This document shows, in pieces, positions 41,501-49,410 of a stretch of DNA of 64,000 bases. The position numbers and the translations under genes are program-made. The stretch's first letter is position 1. Each line of letters opens with the position of its first letter. The notes under the pieces are model-generated. The model had not been told where the DNA came from. It saw only the letters and a program-made list of their open reading frames with translations, and ran no database searches. This DNA comes from Saccharomycodes ludwigii (Eukaryota; Ascomycota; Saccharomycetes; Saccharomycodales; Saccharomycodaceae): positions 1,000,001-1,064,000 of the forward strand of contig NC_060200.1 in the NCBI RefSeq assembly GCF_020623625.1. Reading direction: 5' to 3'.

Positions 41501-42358
41501 AACACAATGACCTTATTAAGGTTTCTGTACATGGTGTTGGAAGAATTGAATGATTTTTTGAGCGACATCAAAATTTATGACATTCGATATATTTTCTTGT
41601 ACTTGAATATTTTGATTACCTACGTTGTTGAAAATTTTAAAGACTTAAAGTTTGACGTTAGTTTTGTGAATAAAGATTTTTTAATGACCTTTAATTCAAA
41701 TAAGAAGCAGTCAGATATTAGGAAAAATAAAAAAGAATTTGAAAAACGTGATTTCTCAAGCAACAATAACTCTGGTGCTGGTAGTTCAAAAATTGATTTA
41801 AAAGGGAAAATACCCTCTTTTAAAAGTAAAAATGGTTTGAAGCAAGTCCATAATATAGAGAGTAATGCCTTAAGGGAAGAAAATATTTATCGTATTGAAA
41901 CTAATAAACACGATAACAGCATTAAGACCACCAGTAATGCTAATAGTTTTATTGATAGCAATGTTATAAACAATAATAATAATAATAATATTAATATTAA
42001 TATTAATACTGACAATACAAATAGCACTGCTTCGGTTGCACATATTATGAAAAATAACGACGATAATTCCGTTACAACCAATGAGGTAAATAACGATTAT
42101 CTTTCAGAACAATATGTTGGTCCGCCAAAACATACAGATAATATGCCATTTTCCAACTTGAAACATTTGAAAAGTGATTTAAAGAATAATTGGTTCGAGG
42201 ATTTGAAAAAAGCTCTGGATATTGATGGGGATTCAGATTTTATTCAAGGATTGTCTGCTTTTTTTGATTCGTCTTTTTCATATAACCATAATAGTGATAG
42301 TAATGATGGTGGAATTAACAATATCAATAGTAATTATAACTTCAATTTCCAAGATTAA
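38597..42358 (+). CDS. Zn2Cys6 fungal transcription factor, unassigned
   Basis: Gal4-type zinc-cluster regulator of about 1253 residues (ATG at 38597; the frame extends upstream to a TTG). The binuclear cluster at about 276-305 has six Cys: CTSCKRRKIKCDGAKPVCGSC followed by nine residues and the last Cys. A coiled-coil dimerisation helix (LDQIAELRREKNELLNKIRLLE) follows. The fungal_trans middle homology region lies at about 640-750 (TLATRMAIKLGLH, LKKTWIFLLFHDYYQ). The N-terminus is Gln/Asn/Thr-rich with four RPQQLQQQ repeats, and the C-terminus is Asn-rich and acidic. In S. cerevisiae no such gene lies between KCH1 or PRM6 and BFA1/PRP39. Targets are unknown; I cannot name the subfamily. Confidence 0.92.
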   Translation: MLMSDNNNIPASLKYYSSIANTNTSNVSLNTNTFTPGRNGCNPIYSQSLPLNSQQIPYALPNLLISTTQSQTQHTHHSITDDNVVNNIQNPSISHYPDGSTFLPNQFTNIVQQQRPQQLQQQRPQQLQQQRPQQLQQQRPQQLQQPAGLQYFDDPYLFHENNTTNLYNNKDEMLSTNYYNPINHHNLINDNQNTNTNHNISIGNSTSSHIINNTCKKRNNNTYNRINKKRKDFTKKKIITSNTNTNSTTTANNVYPVDASANQGSNNTNNKIFRKMACTSCKRRKIKCDGAKPVCGSCSKRKLAQEYCIYDSSPWISGAVREKKMLDQIAELRREKNELLNKIRLLEKNDDTTVDNPANTSSPVQQISPYFVDEFYTLFKENSGDGSDSCVYYGPFSWQTLVKFDDSFNFVSDKIIKKIREDCYVDLKSTHDNSRSLRYTNLYSNEASIMTDNIRQDVLPKGVDYPLYRSLNSMDHKVELLQVYLEFLPNILELKILIDNYFEGFASYAFFCVLDKEDLYADFEDIFGIDLNTITSVSHHPPLKLDCKMINKNIANVFSRFARLILTSALSFFLGLGNFINMSEAKNINGIREIKLLERFPYVNDPKQIYDIFTKYDISYVEDLTELCLNLDGFLGTPSIPILHTLCMFFIYTLLNTRHLMDFELYTMHSLFTLATRMAIKLGLHSDIDVLYKDYPLKFRKQLKKTWIFLLFHDYYQNIRTGTPLNIVWKQELYYHTLLKRAREDLSTCYCVVLFFQQFLSRFSNADAAECIHLITEMSHLCRDHFKLDLSDIFELISSGTLHEKELYANIRLIRTYLYVYALASSVFQNMYVSTNSQPLLKEKYRLWALKYSTIYLMSVLDILKTLKQFHVKYNLDKNCIFYLLRHIRDLAIKPILFLSGLIIEYLKEYRLKSNDLAYKTKQTKMFRIDDLIEGQTVLNTSLRELEIPFDENNTDELHKLGKIFAKNNTMTLLRFLYMVLEELNDFLSDIKIYDIRYIFLYLNILITYVVENFKDLKFDVSFVNKDFLMTFNSNKKQSDIRKNKKEFEKRDFSSNNNSGAGSSKIDLKGKIPSFKSKNGLKQVHNIESNALREENIYRIETNKHDNSIKTTSNANSFIDSNVINNNNNNNINININTDNTNSTASVAHIMKNNDDNSVTTNEVNNDYLSEQYVGPPKHTDNMPFSNLKHLKSDLKNNWFEDLKKALDIDGDSDFIQGLSAFFDSSFSYNHNSDSNDGGINNINSNYNFNFQD
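38930..39025 (+). repeat. 24-bp coding repeat, four perfect units (RPQQLQQQ-type)
   Basis: Four identical 24-base units encode a Q-rich octapeptide (QQQRPQQL in register) in the N-terminal region of the zinc-cluster factor. Perfect identity, including third positions, indicates recent duplication. Confidence 0.95.
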
Positions 42359-42615
42359 TAAAGATATTAATCACAGTTGCTGAAAATTGTGGTCAAATAG
42401 ATATGTTATCACATAGTAATTTGTTTATTAGTATCTAACATACTTATTGTTGCACCAGCAAATGGAATATTAAATTATGGTAATGTGCATTTTTGTTCTT
42501 TTGTTTTTTTTTTTTTTTTTTGTTCTTTTGTTTTTTTGAATGCTTTATTATTGTTACTTTAAATTTATGCCAATTTCATTTCTCCATTAATAATATTTAC
42601 GTGCACATTTATCGA

Positions 42616-44796
42616 TCATTTAGATTTTGTGGAACTCAACACCATTTTTCTTATCTCGTATGCCTGTTCTCTAGAAACAGCAAAACTAAGAGCATCATCG
42701 TTATTGACCCAACACTTCAAAGAATCAGACCATATGTTTTCCTCATGATAAAATAACTCTAGTTTTTTCGAATTTATCGTAAAAAGTAAATCATCAGTTG
42801 TAGAAGCATGTTTATCAGTATTAGCCAGTCCAATATTACTATAACATCTTCGACTCTTGTCGTTGCCAATCGGGTAAATAGTTGATTTTTCATGCCTTTT
42901 TTTCTGGAGCGTTGATGACTGTATTATTCCTGAAGGCAACGCATAAGCGTCAATATTTTTAAACGGATTTTCCTCGCTTTCTTCCCCATTAGCACTAACC
43001 CATCTTAAATTATCACTATCAAATATCATACTGCCAACTTTTTTTCTTGATTCCAAACCACCACTACCTATTCCGGTACCAGTTCCAGTTGAATTCATTG
43101 CAAGTCTTTTCTTTAATTGGAAATCAGGGTTTTTCGATATTAGTAACGGCTTGGAATATTCCGGAAAATTATTTACAGCTTCGACGTTACCCTCCCATCT
43201 AAGTTTTTTCGGATTATAATGCATTTTGCCCTTTGTTAAAGGTGTGTGACTATCTATTTCTTGTTTTATTGTTTGTAGTCTTCCAGGATTTCGCCTCTTT
43301 ATTAGTTTCTCTTCTTGTGAAGGATATGGTTCTCTAAAAGCTTTCAATACACTCTTTTTGTCCATCATGTCATTATTATATTTTCTAGGTCTCAATTGTG
43401 GAGTTAGTAGTGAGGGATGGTCTGTAACTACATAACTTTCATTATCCTCTGAGTTCAATTTTAAAAAACCAAGTGCCGTGCCTTTCTTTGTATCTTCAGC
43501 TGAATTGTTAAAGTAGTTTATAGCAGAAGTCTTAGTTGGTGAAGATGATATTATATATTGAGGGGCAATACTACTTGCCATTTGTGCCTCTGCATTGTTA
43601 TCAAATCCATCACTAAAGCTAGCATCATATATATTATGATAGTTATCGTTTTTGTCTGCTAAATAGTCTCTTATTAATCTACTACTATAACTTTTCCTTA
43701 AAATTGGTACAGAGTTTTTATTTTTCAGTTTTCTGATGTTTTCGTTAGGTATTGGTTTATTGTTAGCCTTTAACATTTCCTCATTTTGTTTTATTTTCCC
43801 TTTTAAGTTGTGAAAAATAAAATAATTGTTGTTATTTGCTGTTTTTGTTTTCAGTCCCAAATTAGACATTGATTTAAACTTGGTTAATTTATTTCGATTG
43901 ATATTTGACTTTGGATTCATGTTTTGTTCTACTATCTTGTTTTCCTTTGGATTTAGATTTGACGATATATTATTTTTCCTTAAAGTTAGATATTTATCAT
44001 ACGATGATGAACGTGGTATTTGTGAAGTTAGAGATGAAAGTGGCTTTGGTTGTGTTAAAAATAAGTTATCGCTTAGAATATTTGTCGTATCTTCTTGTCT
44101 AGGCTCGGTTTCTTCTTCCACTAAGTTAAAACCATCCTCAAATGATTCTTGTATTTGATTTAAATGATTATCGAAATTGACCAATTGTTGGCGTTTTTGT
44201 TCTTCAATATAATTATTAGTATTTGAAATTTCACGAACCTTTTTTCTTGAAGTCTCTGGACAAGCAGCCACAAAGTTCCCATCCAAAAAAGAATACTTGC
44301 CGCCTGTATTTTTCATAAAAAATCTATCTTTTTCGGTAAGTTCAAAGCCATCTATAAAAGAAGTATCCAGATGTGCATCCCTTTCATTCTCTTTTATATC
44401 TTTTTCTTTTTCTTTTTCCTTCTCTTTTTCTCTTTCTTCTTGAATAATACTAATACTATGGTCACTTTCTGTAAAAGGTGATACTCCAGTGGCTAATTCT
44501 CTTTTTCTCCTGGTTAAAGAAAGCATTGTACTTGATGATGATGAAATGGGAGATAAGGGAGCTTGACTGTTATTGTTTTTTATACCATTATTCATATTAG
44601 TAATAGAATTGTTAAGGCGTGAAGCTGGATGATATTGTTGGTAAGTTAGTTGGTTATTATTTGACCACAAACTTTTATTATCATTATTAATAGTGTAAAC
44701 ATCTCTATTGTGCTTTTGTTTATTTGATACTAACGATGATTCTAATTCTTCAAATGAGGTATTCGAAATGTTCTTAAAGGAAGGACGTATAGACAT
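42616..44796 (-). CDS. BFA1: Bfa1, subunit of the spindle-position GAP Bub2-Bfa1
   Basis: Bfa1/Byr4 tethers Bub2 to spindle poles and holds Tem1 GTPase inactive until the spindle is oriented. The protein has 726 residues (574 in S. cerevisiae) and is mostly disordered. It carries three related short motifs: SFIDGFELTE (about 146), SFEDGFNLVE (about 218) and SFSDGFDNN (about 390). The C-terminal half has the conserved blocks MHYNPKKLRWEGNVE and SMIFDSDNLRWVSANGEEEE-like (actual residues SANGEESEENPF), then CWVNNDDALSFAVSREQAYEIR at the end. These paired RW-containing segments are typical of the family. The neighbours RAD7 and KCH1 are as on S. cerevisiae chromosome X. Start at the first ATG (MSIRPSFKNISNTSFEELE), which resembles the family N-terminus. 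Confidence 0.92.
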   Translation of the reverse strand: MSIRPSFKNISNTSFEELESSLVSNKQKHNRDVYTINNDNKSLWSNNNQLTYQQYHPASRLNNSITNMNNGIKNNNSQAPLSPISSSSSTMLSLTRRKRELATGVSPFTESDHSISIIQEEREKEKEKEKEKDIKENERDAHLDTSFIDGFELTEKDRFFMKNTGGKYSFLDGNFVAACPETSRKKVREISNTNNYIEEQKRQQLVNFDNHLNQIQESFEDGFNLVEEETEPRQEDTTNILSDNLFLTQPKPLSSLTSQIPRSSSYDKYLTLRKNNISSNLNPKENKIVEQNMNPKSNINRNKLTKFKSMSNLGLKTKTANNNNYFIFHNLKGKIKQNEEMLKANNKPIPNENIRKLKNKNSVPILRKSYSSRLIRDYLADKNDNYHNIYDASFSDGFDNNAEAQMASSIAPQYIISSSPTKTSAINYFNNSAEDTKKGTALGFLKLNSEDNESYVVTDHPSLLTPQLRPRKYNNDMMDKKSVLKAFREPYPSQEEKLIKRRNPGRLQTIKQEIDSHTPLTKGKMHYNPKKLRWEGNVEAVNNFPEYSKPLLISKNPDFQLKKRLAMNSTGTGTGIGSGGLESRKKVGSMIFDSDNLRWVSANGEESEENPFKNIDAYALPSGIIQSSTLQKKRHEKSTIYPIGNDKSRRCYSNIGLANTDKHASTTDDLLFTINSKKLELFYHEENIWSDSLKCWVNNDDALSFAVSREQAYEIRKMVLSSTKSK

Positions 44797-45107
44797 AATG
44801 ATGCCTCTTTTCTGTTACTCTCGGTCACAATATGCTGATTGTTATTTGCTAATAATCAGTTGTTCTATAGTATAACATTATAATGAAATTTTATGATAGA
44901 TTTAAAAAAACTTTTTTTTTTTGTTTTCTTTTAGTAAACACAGCAGGATTGGTGGGTACTGAGAAACTGGCGTATGTATTGTATATCGTCTCTTTTTTTT
45001 TTGTTTTTTAATTAAAAAAAAAAAAAAAAAAATAATTAAATATACAAAAATAAAATTAAAAGAAATTCATATACACTTTTAAATTAACACTTTTGCCAAA
45101 AAAAACC
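44797..45107. other. Divergent promoter between BFA1 and PRP39
   Basis: No gene seen. A T/C run (about 44910-44935), a T10 run (about 44993-45002) and an A19 run (about 45014-45032) flank a short complex core. Confidence 0.7.
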
Positions 45108-47138
45108 ATGCATGCGATACATACAAATATGGCCATAAATAATTCATCAGAACCCTTGATACTGGATCCAAATTTGTATTTAGATTCAAATTTCATCAAA
45201 GAAAATAGCGAATGGGAAAAAGCCTACAAGGCAATTGACTGGGACAATAATGTGCAATCAATAGATACTTTTCTACATGAAACAGAAAAGTTGGTGATTA
45301 AATATTCAGCACCTAACGAAAAGATAAAAAGGGGTATTTGTACATGTTTTAATTTGGTTTTAACCAGATACCCTTTGTTTTTTGGCTACTGGAAAAAATT
45401 TACGGCTATTAGTTACAGATTATACGGTTTAGATTACTCTATCCATGTGCTAGAAAGAAGCGTTAATGCATTTCCACACTCTTTAGAATTATGGTGTGAC
45501 TATTTAAATGTATTGGTGGCAAACAAATCACAAGAATACGATTTCATTAGAAGCAAATTTGAACTGGCATCTTGGCTGGTGGGATACCATTTTATGGCAC
45601 ATCCCTTCTGGGATAAATATATTGAATTTGAGACAAAATTGTCTGCCGAAACTGGGGAGTATAGTTTAATTCAGGACATTTATAAGAATGTTTGTAAAAT
45701 CCCATTATATCATCATGCTAAGTACAGTACGAATTATAGGAAATTAATAAGAAACTTACATAAAGATTCACCGGAATTATTGAAGATGGAGGAAGAATCA
45801 CTGCACAAATCACATCTACCCGTTCAAAATATTCTTGGTAAGTTGTGGGAGTTTGAATCTAAGATTAAGCAATCATTTTTCAATTTAAACCCGCTACCAC
45901 AAAATGAGTTAACTAATTGGGATAATTATTTGAAATTTTTATTAGTTCCGTCCTCTTTATTGAATTCATCCAATATACCTGAACATTTTATAGAAACAGT
46001 TTTTGAACGATGTTTAATACCATGCAACAAATATGAGCATTTTTGGATAAAATATTTGGTTTACAAATATAAACGAAAGGACGCTAATTCTATTAAATAT
46101 TTAAGTATATTAAAAAGAGGATTATCAGTATTGCCTGATGATAGAAACGACACTTTGATAGCAACTGCCTTAACTTGTTTGCATAATTCAATTTTCACGG
46201 AGGGAGAAAATCCATCCATTAAAAATCAGTTTTTCCAATCATACTTGCAAGTTTTGATAGATTTGTACAAAATCAAACCGAAAAATCATCAATATGTTTT
46301 GGAATATTTAAAAATTTATAAATTATGGAATGGCATAAAATATTCATCCCATCACATTGATAAAAATAGACAATATAACTTAAACAATTATAAGAAATAC
46401 GTTAAAAATTTGGAGACTTTACTGCAAAAATATTTTTCCAAGAGTGATTATCATAGGACATTAGATATTGACGTTCGCTTTTTTAGATATATGCTTAATG
46501 ATAATAGTATTGATACTGTGATTGTTGAGTTAATTAAGGTGCGTTGGTTTGTTTTTAAAGAAACATTGGCAATAAAAAAAATATTTGCAACTTACTGGAA
46601 TAGACCACAATTGAAAAATTCGGTTAAATTCTGGTTGTTATATTATAAATTCCAAAAAAAGGTAAAAGACTTTGATAAGTTAGCATCATTTTTTACCAGA
46701 TTAGGTGAGTATATATTTTTACCAACATTAGTGATTAACGATATGTTGGAAGATTACAAGACTTTTGTTTTATTGAATGGCAATTTAAAAGATATAACAA
46801 AAAAATCTGAAGATTTTTGGCTCACTTTAGATTGTAAGCGTAATGACCCTATGTGGTCTAAAAACAAAATTAAACGAAATTGGACAACAAAACGATATAA
46901 ATCAGCAGGACACGCTGGGATACTGGTGGAAAGACCAGAATCACAAAACTCTGTTATCCATAGAAAAGTTTTGAAAAAAAACAGTGCTCAAGAGCTTCCA
47001 ACTCTTAAAGTCCCTCATCATATGAACAATGCAATAAAACCTATAAATTATTTTACTACCGATTATTTACAACAGTATGGAGGAAATACTAAGATGAATA
47101 AGATTCTGAAAGGAAATGCGGTGGGTAAAAATAAATAA
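45108..47138 (+). CDS. PRP39: U1 snRNP splicing factor Prp39
   Basis: Component of the yeast U1 snRNP, built of HAT (half-a-TPR) repeats, which stabilises U1 on 5' splice sites. The 676 residues (629 in S. cerevisiae) show successive HAT units such as YPLFFGYWKKFTAISYRLYGLDYSIHV, FPHSLELWCDYLNVLV, AHPFWDKYIEFE and CNKYEHFWIKYLVYK. The ATG at 45108 is preferred over an upstream in-frame TTG. Its position between BFA1 and RAD7 fits YML046W merged with YJR053W-YJR052W in the ancestral order. It converges on RAD7 with 60 bases between stops. Confidence 0.93.
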   Translation: MHAIHTNMAINNSSEPLILDPNLYLDSNFIKENSEWEKAYKAIDWDNNVQSIDTFLHETEKLVIKYSAPNEKIKRGICTCFNLVLTRYPLFFGYWKKFTAISYRLYGLDYSIHVLERSVNAFPHSLELWCDYLNVLVANKSQEYDFIRSKFELASWLVGYHFMAHPFWDKYIEFETKLSAETGEYSLIQDIYKNVCKIPLYHHAKYSTNYRKLIRNLHKDSPELLKMEEESLHKSHLPVQNILGKLWEFESKIKQSFFNLNPLPQNELTNWDNYLKFLLVPSSLLNSSNIPEHFIETVFERCLIPCNKYEHFWIKYLVYKYKRKDANSIKYLSILKRGLSVLPDDRNDTLIATALTCLHNSIFTEGENPSIKNQFFQSYLQVLIDLYKIKPKNHQYVLEYLKIYKLWNGIKYSSHHIDKNRQYNLNNYKKYVKNLETLLQKYFSKSDYHRTLDIDVRFFRYMLNDNSIDTVIVELIKVRWFVFKETLAIKKIFATYWNRPQLKNSVKFWLLYYKFQKKVKDFDKLASFFTRLGEYIFLPTLVINDMLEDYKTFVLLNGNLKDITKKSEDFWLTLDCKRNDPMWSKNKIKRNWTTKRYKSAGHAGILVERPESQNSVIHRKVLKKNSAQELPTLKVPHHMNNAIKPINYFTTDYLQQYGGNTKMNKILKGNAVGKNK

Positions 47139-47198
47139 AATAAAAGTCCCTCTTTCCATACTTATATATACATGTATATTTGTGTGTGTGTATAAAGT

Positions 47199-49028
47199 TT
47201 ATAAAATATCTGATTGTCTCCCTATCAAAGCAAGTCCTTTACGAACCATTGCCTTTGAACTAATTTTATTGTTGCCAAAAACTTCTAATACGGTTAGCTT
47301 AGGGCAATTGGTTTCGATTAGCTTTATAATGGAATCATCGACGGATCTTACAAAAGAACAATTAAATCTTTCTAATACAGGGAAATTCATTCCTTCAAAT
47401 GCCCCCCGAGTAATTTTATGTAATGAGTTTAAATTCAAATACTTTAATGATTCTGTGGCTTTATTTGAAAATAGTTCCTGAATACTTGAATCATCTAAAT
47501 CAACACATTTTTTTAGATTACAAATCTCCAACGTAGTGAATTGAATACGGCTAAATAGATAGATTATACCATCGGACGAAATCTGATCTAAATCTTCAAG
47601 TTCTATAACCTTCAAATAATTATTGTTCCCATTCTGCCCATTTAGCGACTCGCCAATACCATTTATTATAAAGGAATCGGTTAAACCAGTACATCCGTTT
47701 AGTCTCAAGGTTTCCAAATGCGGTGATTTATTTAAAATATCGATCAAGCATTGGTCATTTAGGTCTTCTTCCTTATAGGGATACTCTAAAATTAGGTGTT
47801 CTAAAGTGTTCTCGGATATATGCAACGGAATTAAATTGTATTCGTTGATGCTATCTAACCTTGACAATCCCAATGTTTTTAAAAATATGCCACAATTTGA
47901 CATTAAACTTTTTAAAGAATTGTTTGTAAACCTGTGAGTGTTGGAAATTTTAAAATGTTTTAATCTGGATTTCATTTTAGAAAAAAAAATGTCCCATGTC
48001 TCTTCGTTAATTAAAAATGGTCCATCCAAATATAAACACTCCAAATTTTGCAATTTATCGGCTAAATAAATCAAGGCTTCGTTATTTAGTTGACCACACA
48101 TTTGTAGAGATAAATATTTTAGACGTGGTGTGAAAACAGCCAACGTTTTATAGCCTTCATAAGAAATCTTGGAACAATCATGAAATTCCAAAGTTTCCAA
48201 CTTTGTTTGTAAAAACAATTGTAAAGTATCATCATTTAACGATCTATTTTTACATAAAGTTTTGGCTAGATTATTGAAGTTTTCTAAAGAGACGCCTCCT
48301 AGGATATCACGCAATTGCGAAAAAATGGGTTTATCGATACCAGTTTCCTTTTTTGATTCAATGGATGTGATTTGCTCACTAATTTTCATAATTACCAGCT
48401 CTTGTAAGCTGGGTATTTTATTAACTCGTCTATTTAATAAATCTGCAGCCCTTTTCCTTCTTTTTCTTCTTTCTTGAATGGTTTTCTTTTGGTTCTTAAC
48501 CTTTGAAGGCTTATTGGATTGATCTATTAGAACAACTTCCTTTGAAGATGGGGTATATTCTTCTTCATCACTATCTTGTTCTGCTACTGACCTTAACGTT
48601 CTACGTCTATTGCTATCTGTAGTTAGTTCTTTTATTTCTAGTAATTCATTTTCGTCTTCATTAAGTTTAAATGATCTTAATCTTCTAGCACTAGTGGTGA
48701 TATTGTTTCTCTTAGACGTTTTATTACTTTTGTCAAGAAGGTTTGTGTTTTCTTCTTCGCTATAATCATCAGCAATAGATATAACTTCCCGTAATTCTTT
48801 ATCTTCTTGCGCCAGTTTCTGCTCATAAACGTTTTTAGTTACTTCATTTTCATTTTCATTTCCTTCTTTTTCTAGTAGCTCGTCTTGCTTTTGCTTCTTT
48901 AGCCACCTTTGACGAATATTTTCGGCATTTATACCTTGTTCTCTTAAAAATTCAGACAAGGCAGAATTGGGTCCTTTGATTTTGTTATCATTGGTAGCAT
49001 CTCCTCTACGAGTTCTGGGTCTGTACAT
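47199..49028 (-). CDS. RAD7: Nucleotide-excision repair protein Rad7
   Basis: Leucine-rich-repeat subunit of the Rad7-Rad16 complex for global genome repair of non-transcribed DNA, also part of an Elongin-cullin ligase. The N-terminal third is charged and low-complexity. It begins with RGDATNDNKIKGPNSALSEFLREQGI, a conserved Rad7 start. An F-box/SOCS-like segment (about 200-260) is followed by at least ten LRRs of the cysteine-containing type (LETLEFHDCSKISYEGYKTL, LKYLSLQMCGQLNNEAL, LETLRLNGCTGLTDSFI, LEICNLKKCVDLDDSSI). Length is 609 against 565. It is the last gene of the block syntenic with S. cerevisiae X/XIII. Confidence 0.95.
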   Translation of the reverse strand: MYRPRTRRGDATNDNKIKGPNSALSEFLREQGINAENIRQRWLKKQKQDELLEKEGNENENEVTKNVYEQKLAQEDKELREVISIADDYSEEENTNLLDKSNKTSKRNNITTSARRLRSFKLNEDENELLEIKELTTDSNRRRTLRSVAEQDSDEEEYTPSSKEVVLIDQSNKPSKVKNQKKTIQERRKRRKRAADLLNRRVNKIPSLQELVIMKISEQITSIESKKETGIDKPIFSQLRDILGGVSLENFNNLAKTLCKNRSLNDDTLQLFLQTKLETLEFHDCSKISYEGYKTLAVFTPRLKYLSLQMCGQLNNEALIYLADKLQNLECLYLDGPFLINEETWDIFFSKMKSRLKHFKISNTHRFTNNSLKSLMSNCGIFLKTLGLSRLDSINEYNLIPLHISENTLEHLILEYPYKEEDLNDQCLIDILNKSPHLETLRLNGCTGLTDSFIINGIGESLNGQNGNNNYLKVIELEDLDQISSDGIIYLFSRIQFTTLEICNLKKCVDLDDSSIQELFSNKATESLKYLNLNSLHKITRGAFEGMNFPVLERFNCSFVRSVDDSIIKLIETNCPKLTVLEVFGNNKISSKAMVRKGLALIGRQSDIL

Positions 49029-49079
49029 AATTTTTAAAGTTTTATCCTTTTATGTTTTTTTTTTTTTTTATTAATACGT

Positions 49080-49113
<34 letters not shown>

Positions 49114-49410
49114 GAGATCCATAAGGACAGATATTGACTAAAAATAATAATAATAACAACTTTTTTTTTTTTCTTTTTTTTTTTTTTTAAATTATTTTCT
49201 AATTGCAACTGCAAATTTTACAGTGGTCTTTCAATATAAAAATAGACTGAGAAAACATCGAACAAATTACCCAAGGTTTGAATATTTCTACGGTCAATAA
49301 TTAATAAAATTAGATTAAAAAAAATATGTAATTAGATTACTCGATAATAGTAATTTTTTTTTTTTTTTTTTGCTTATACATATTAATAATAAGCTTTCCT
49401 TCTCACATTT
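49029..49410. other. Intergenic at the synteny breakpoint
   Basis: RAD7 promoter and aminotransferase 3' side. It contains T and TA repeats (about 49087-49113) and T/C runs at 49162-49187 and 49352-49370. Nothing like a tRNA or transposon remnant is visible at the breakpoint. Confidence 0.65.

Noticed and set aside
45108-47138. Introns in the larger genes
   Set aside because: All recognised proteins are colinear with their families in one frame, and no GTATGT-TACTAAC-AG set was found at their starts.
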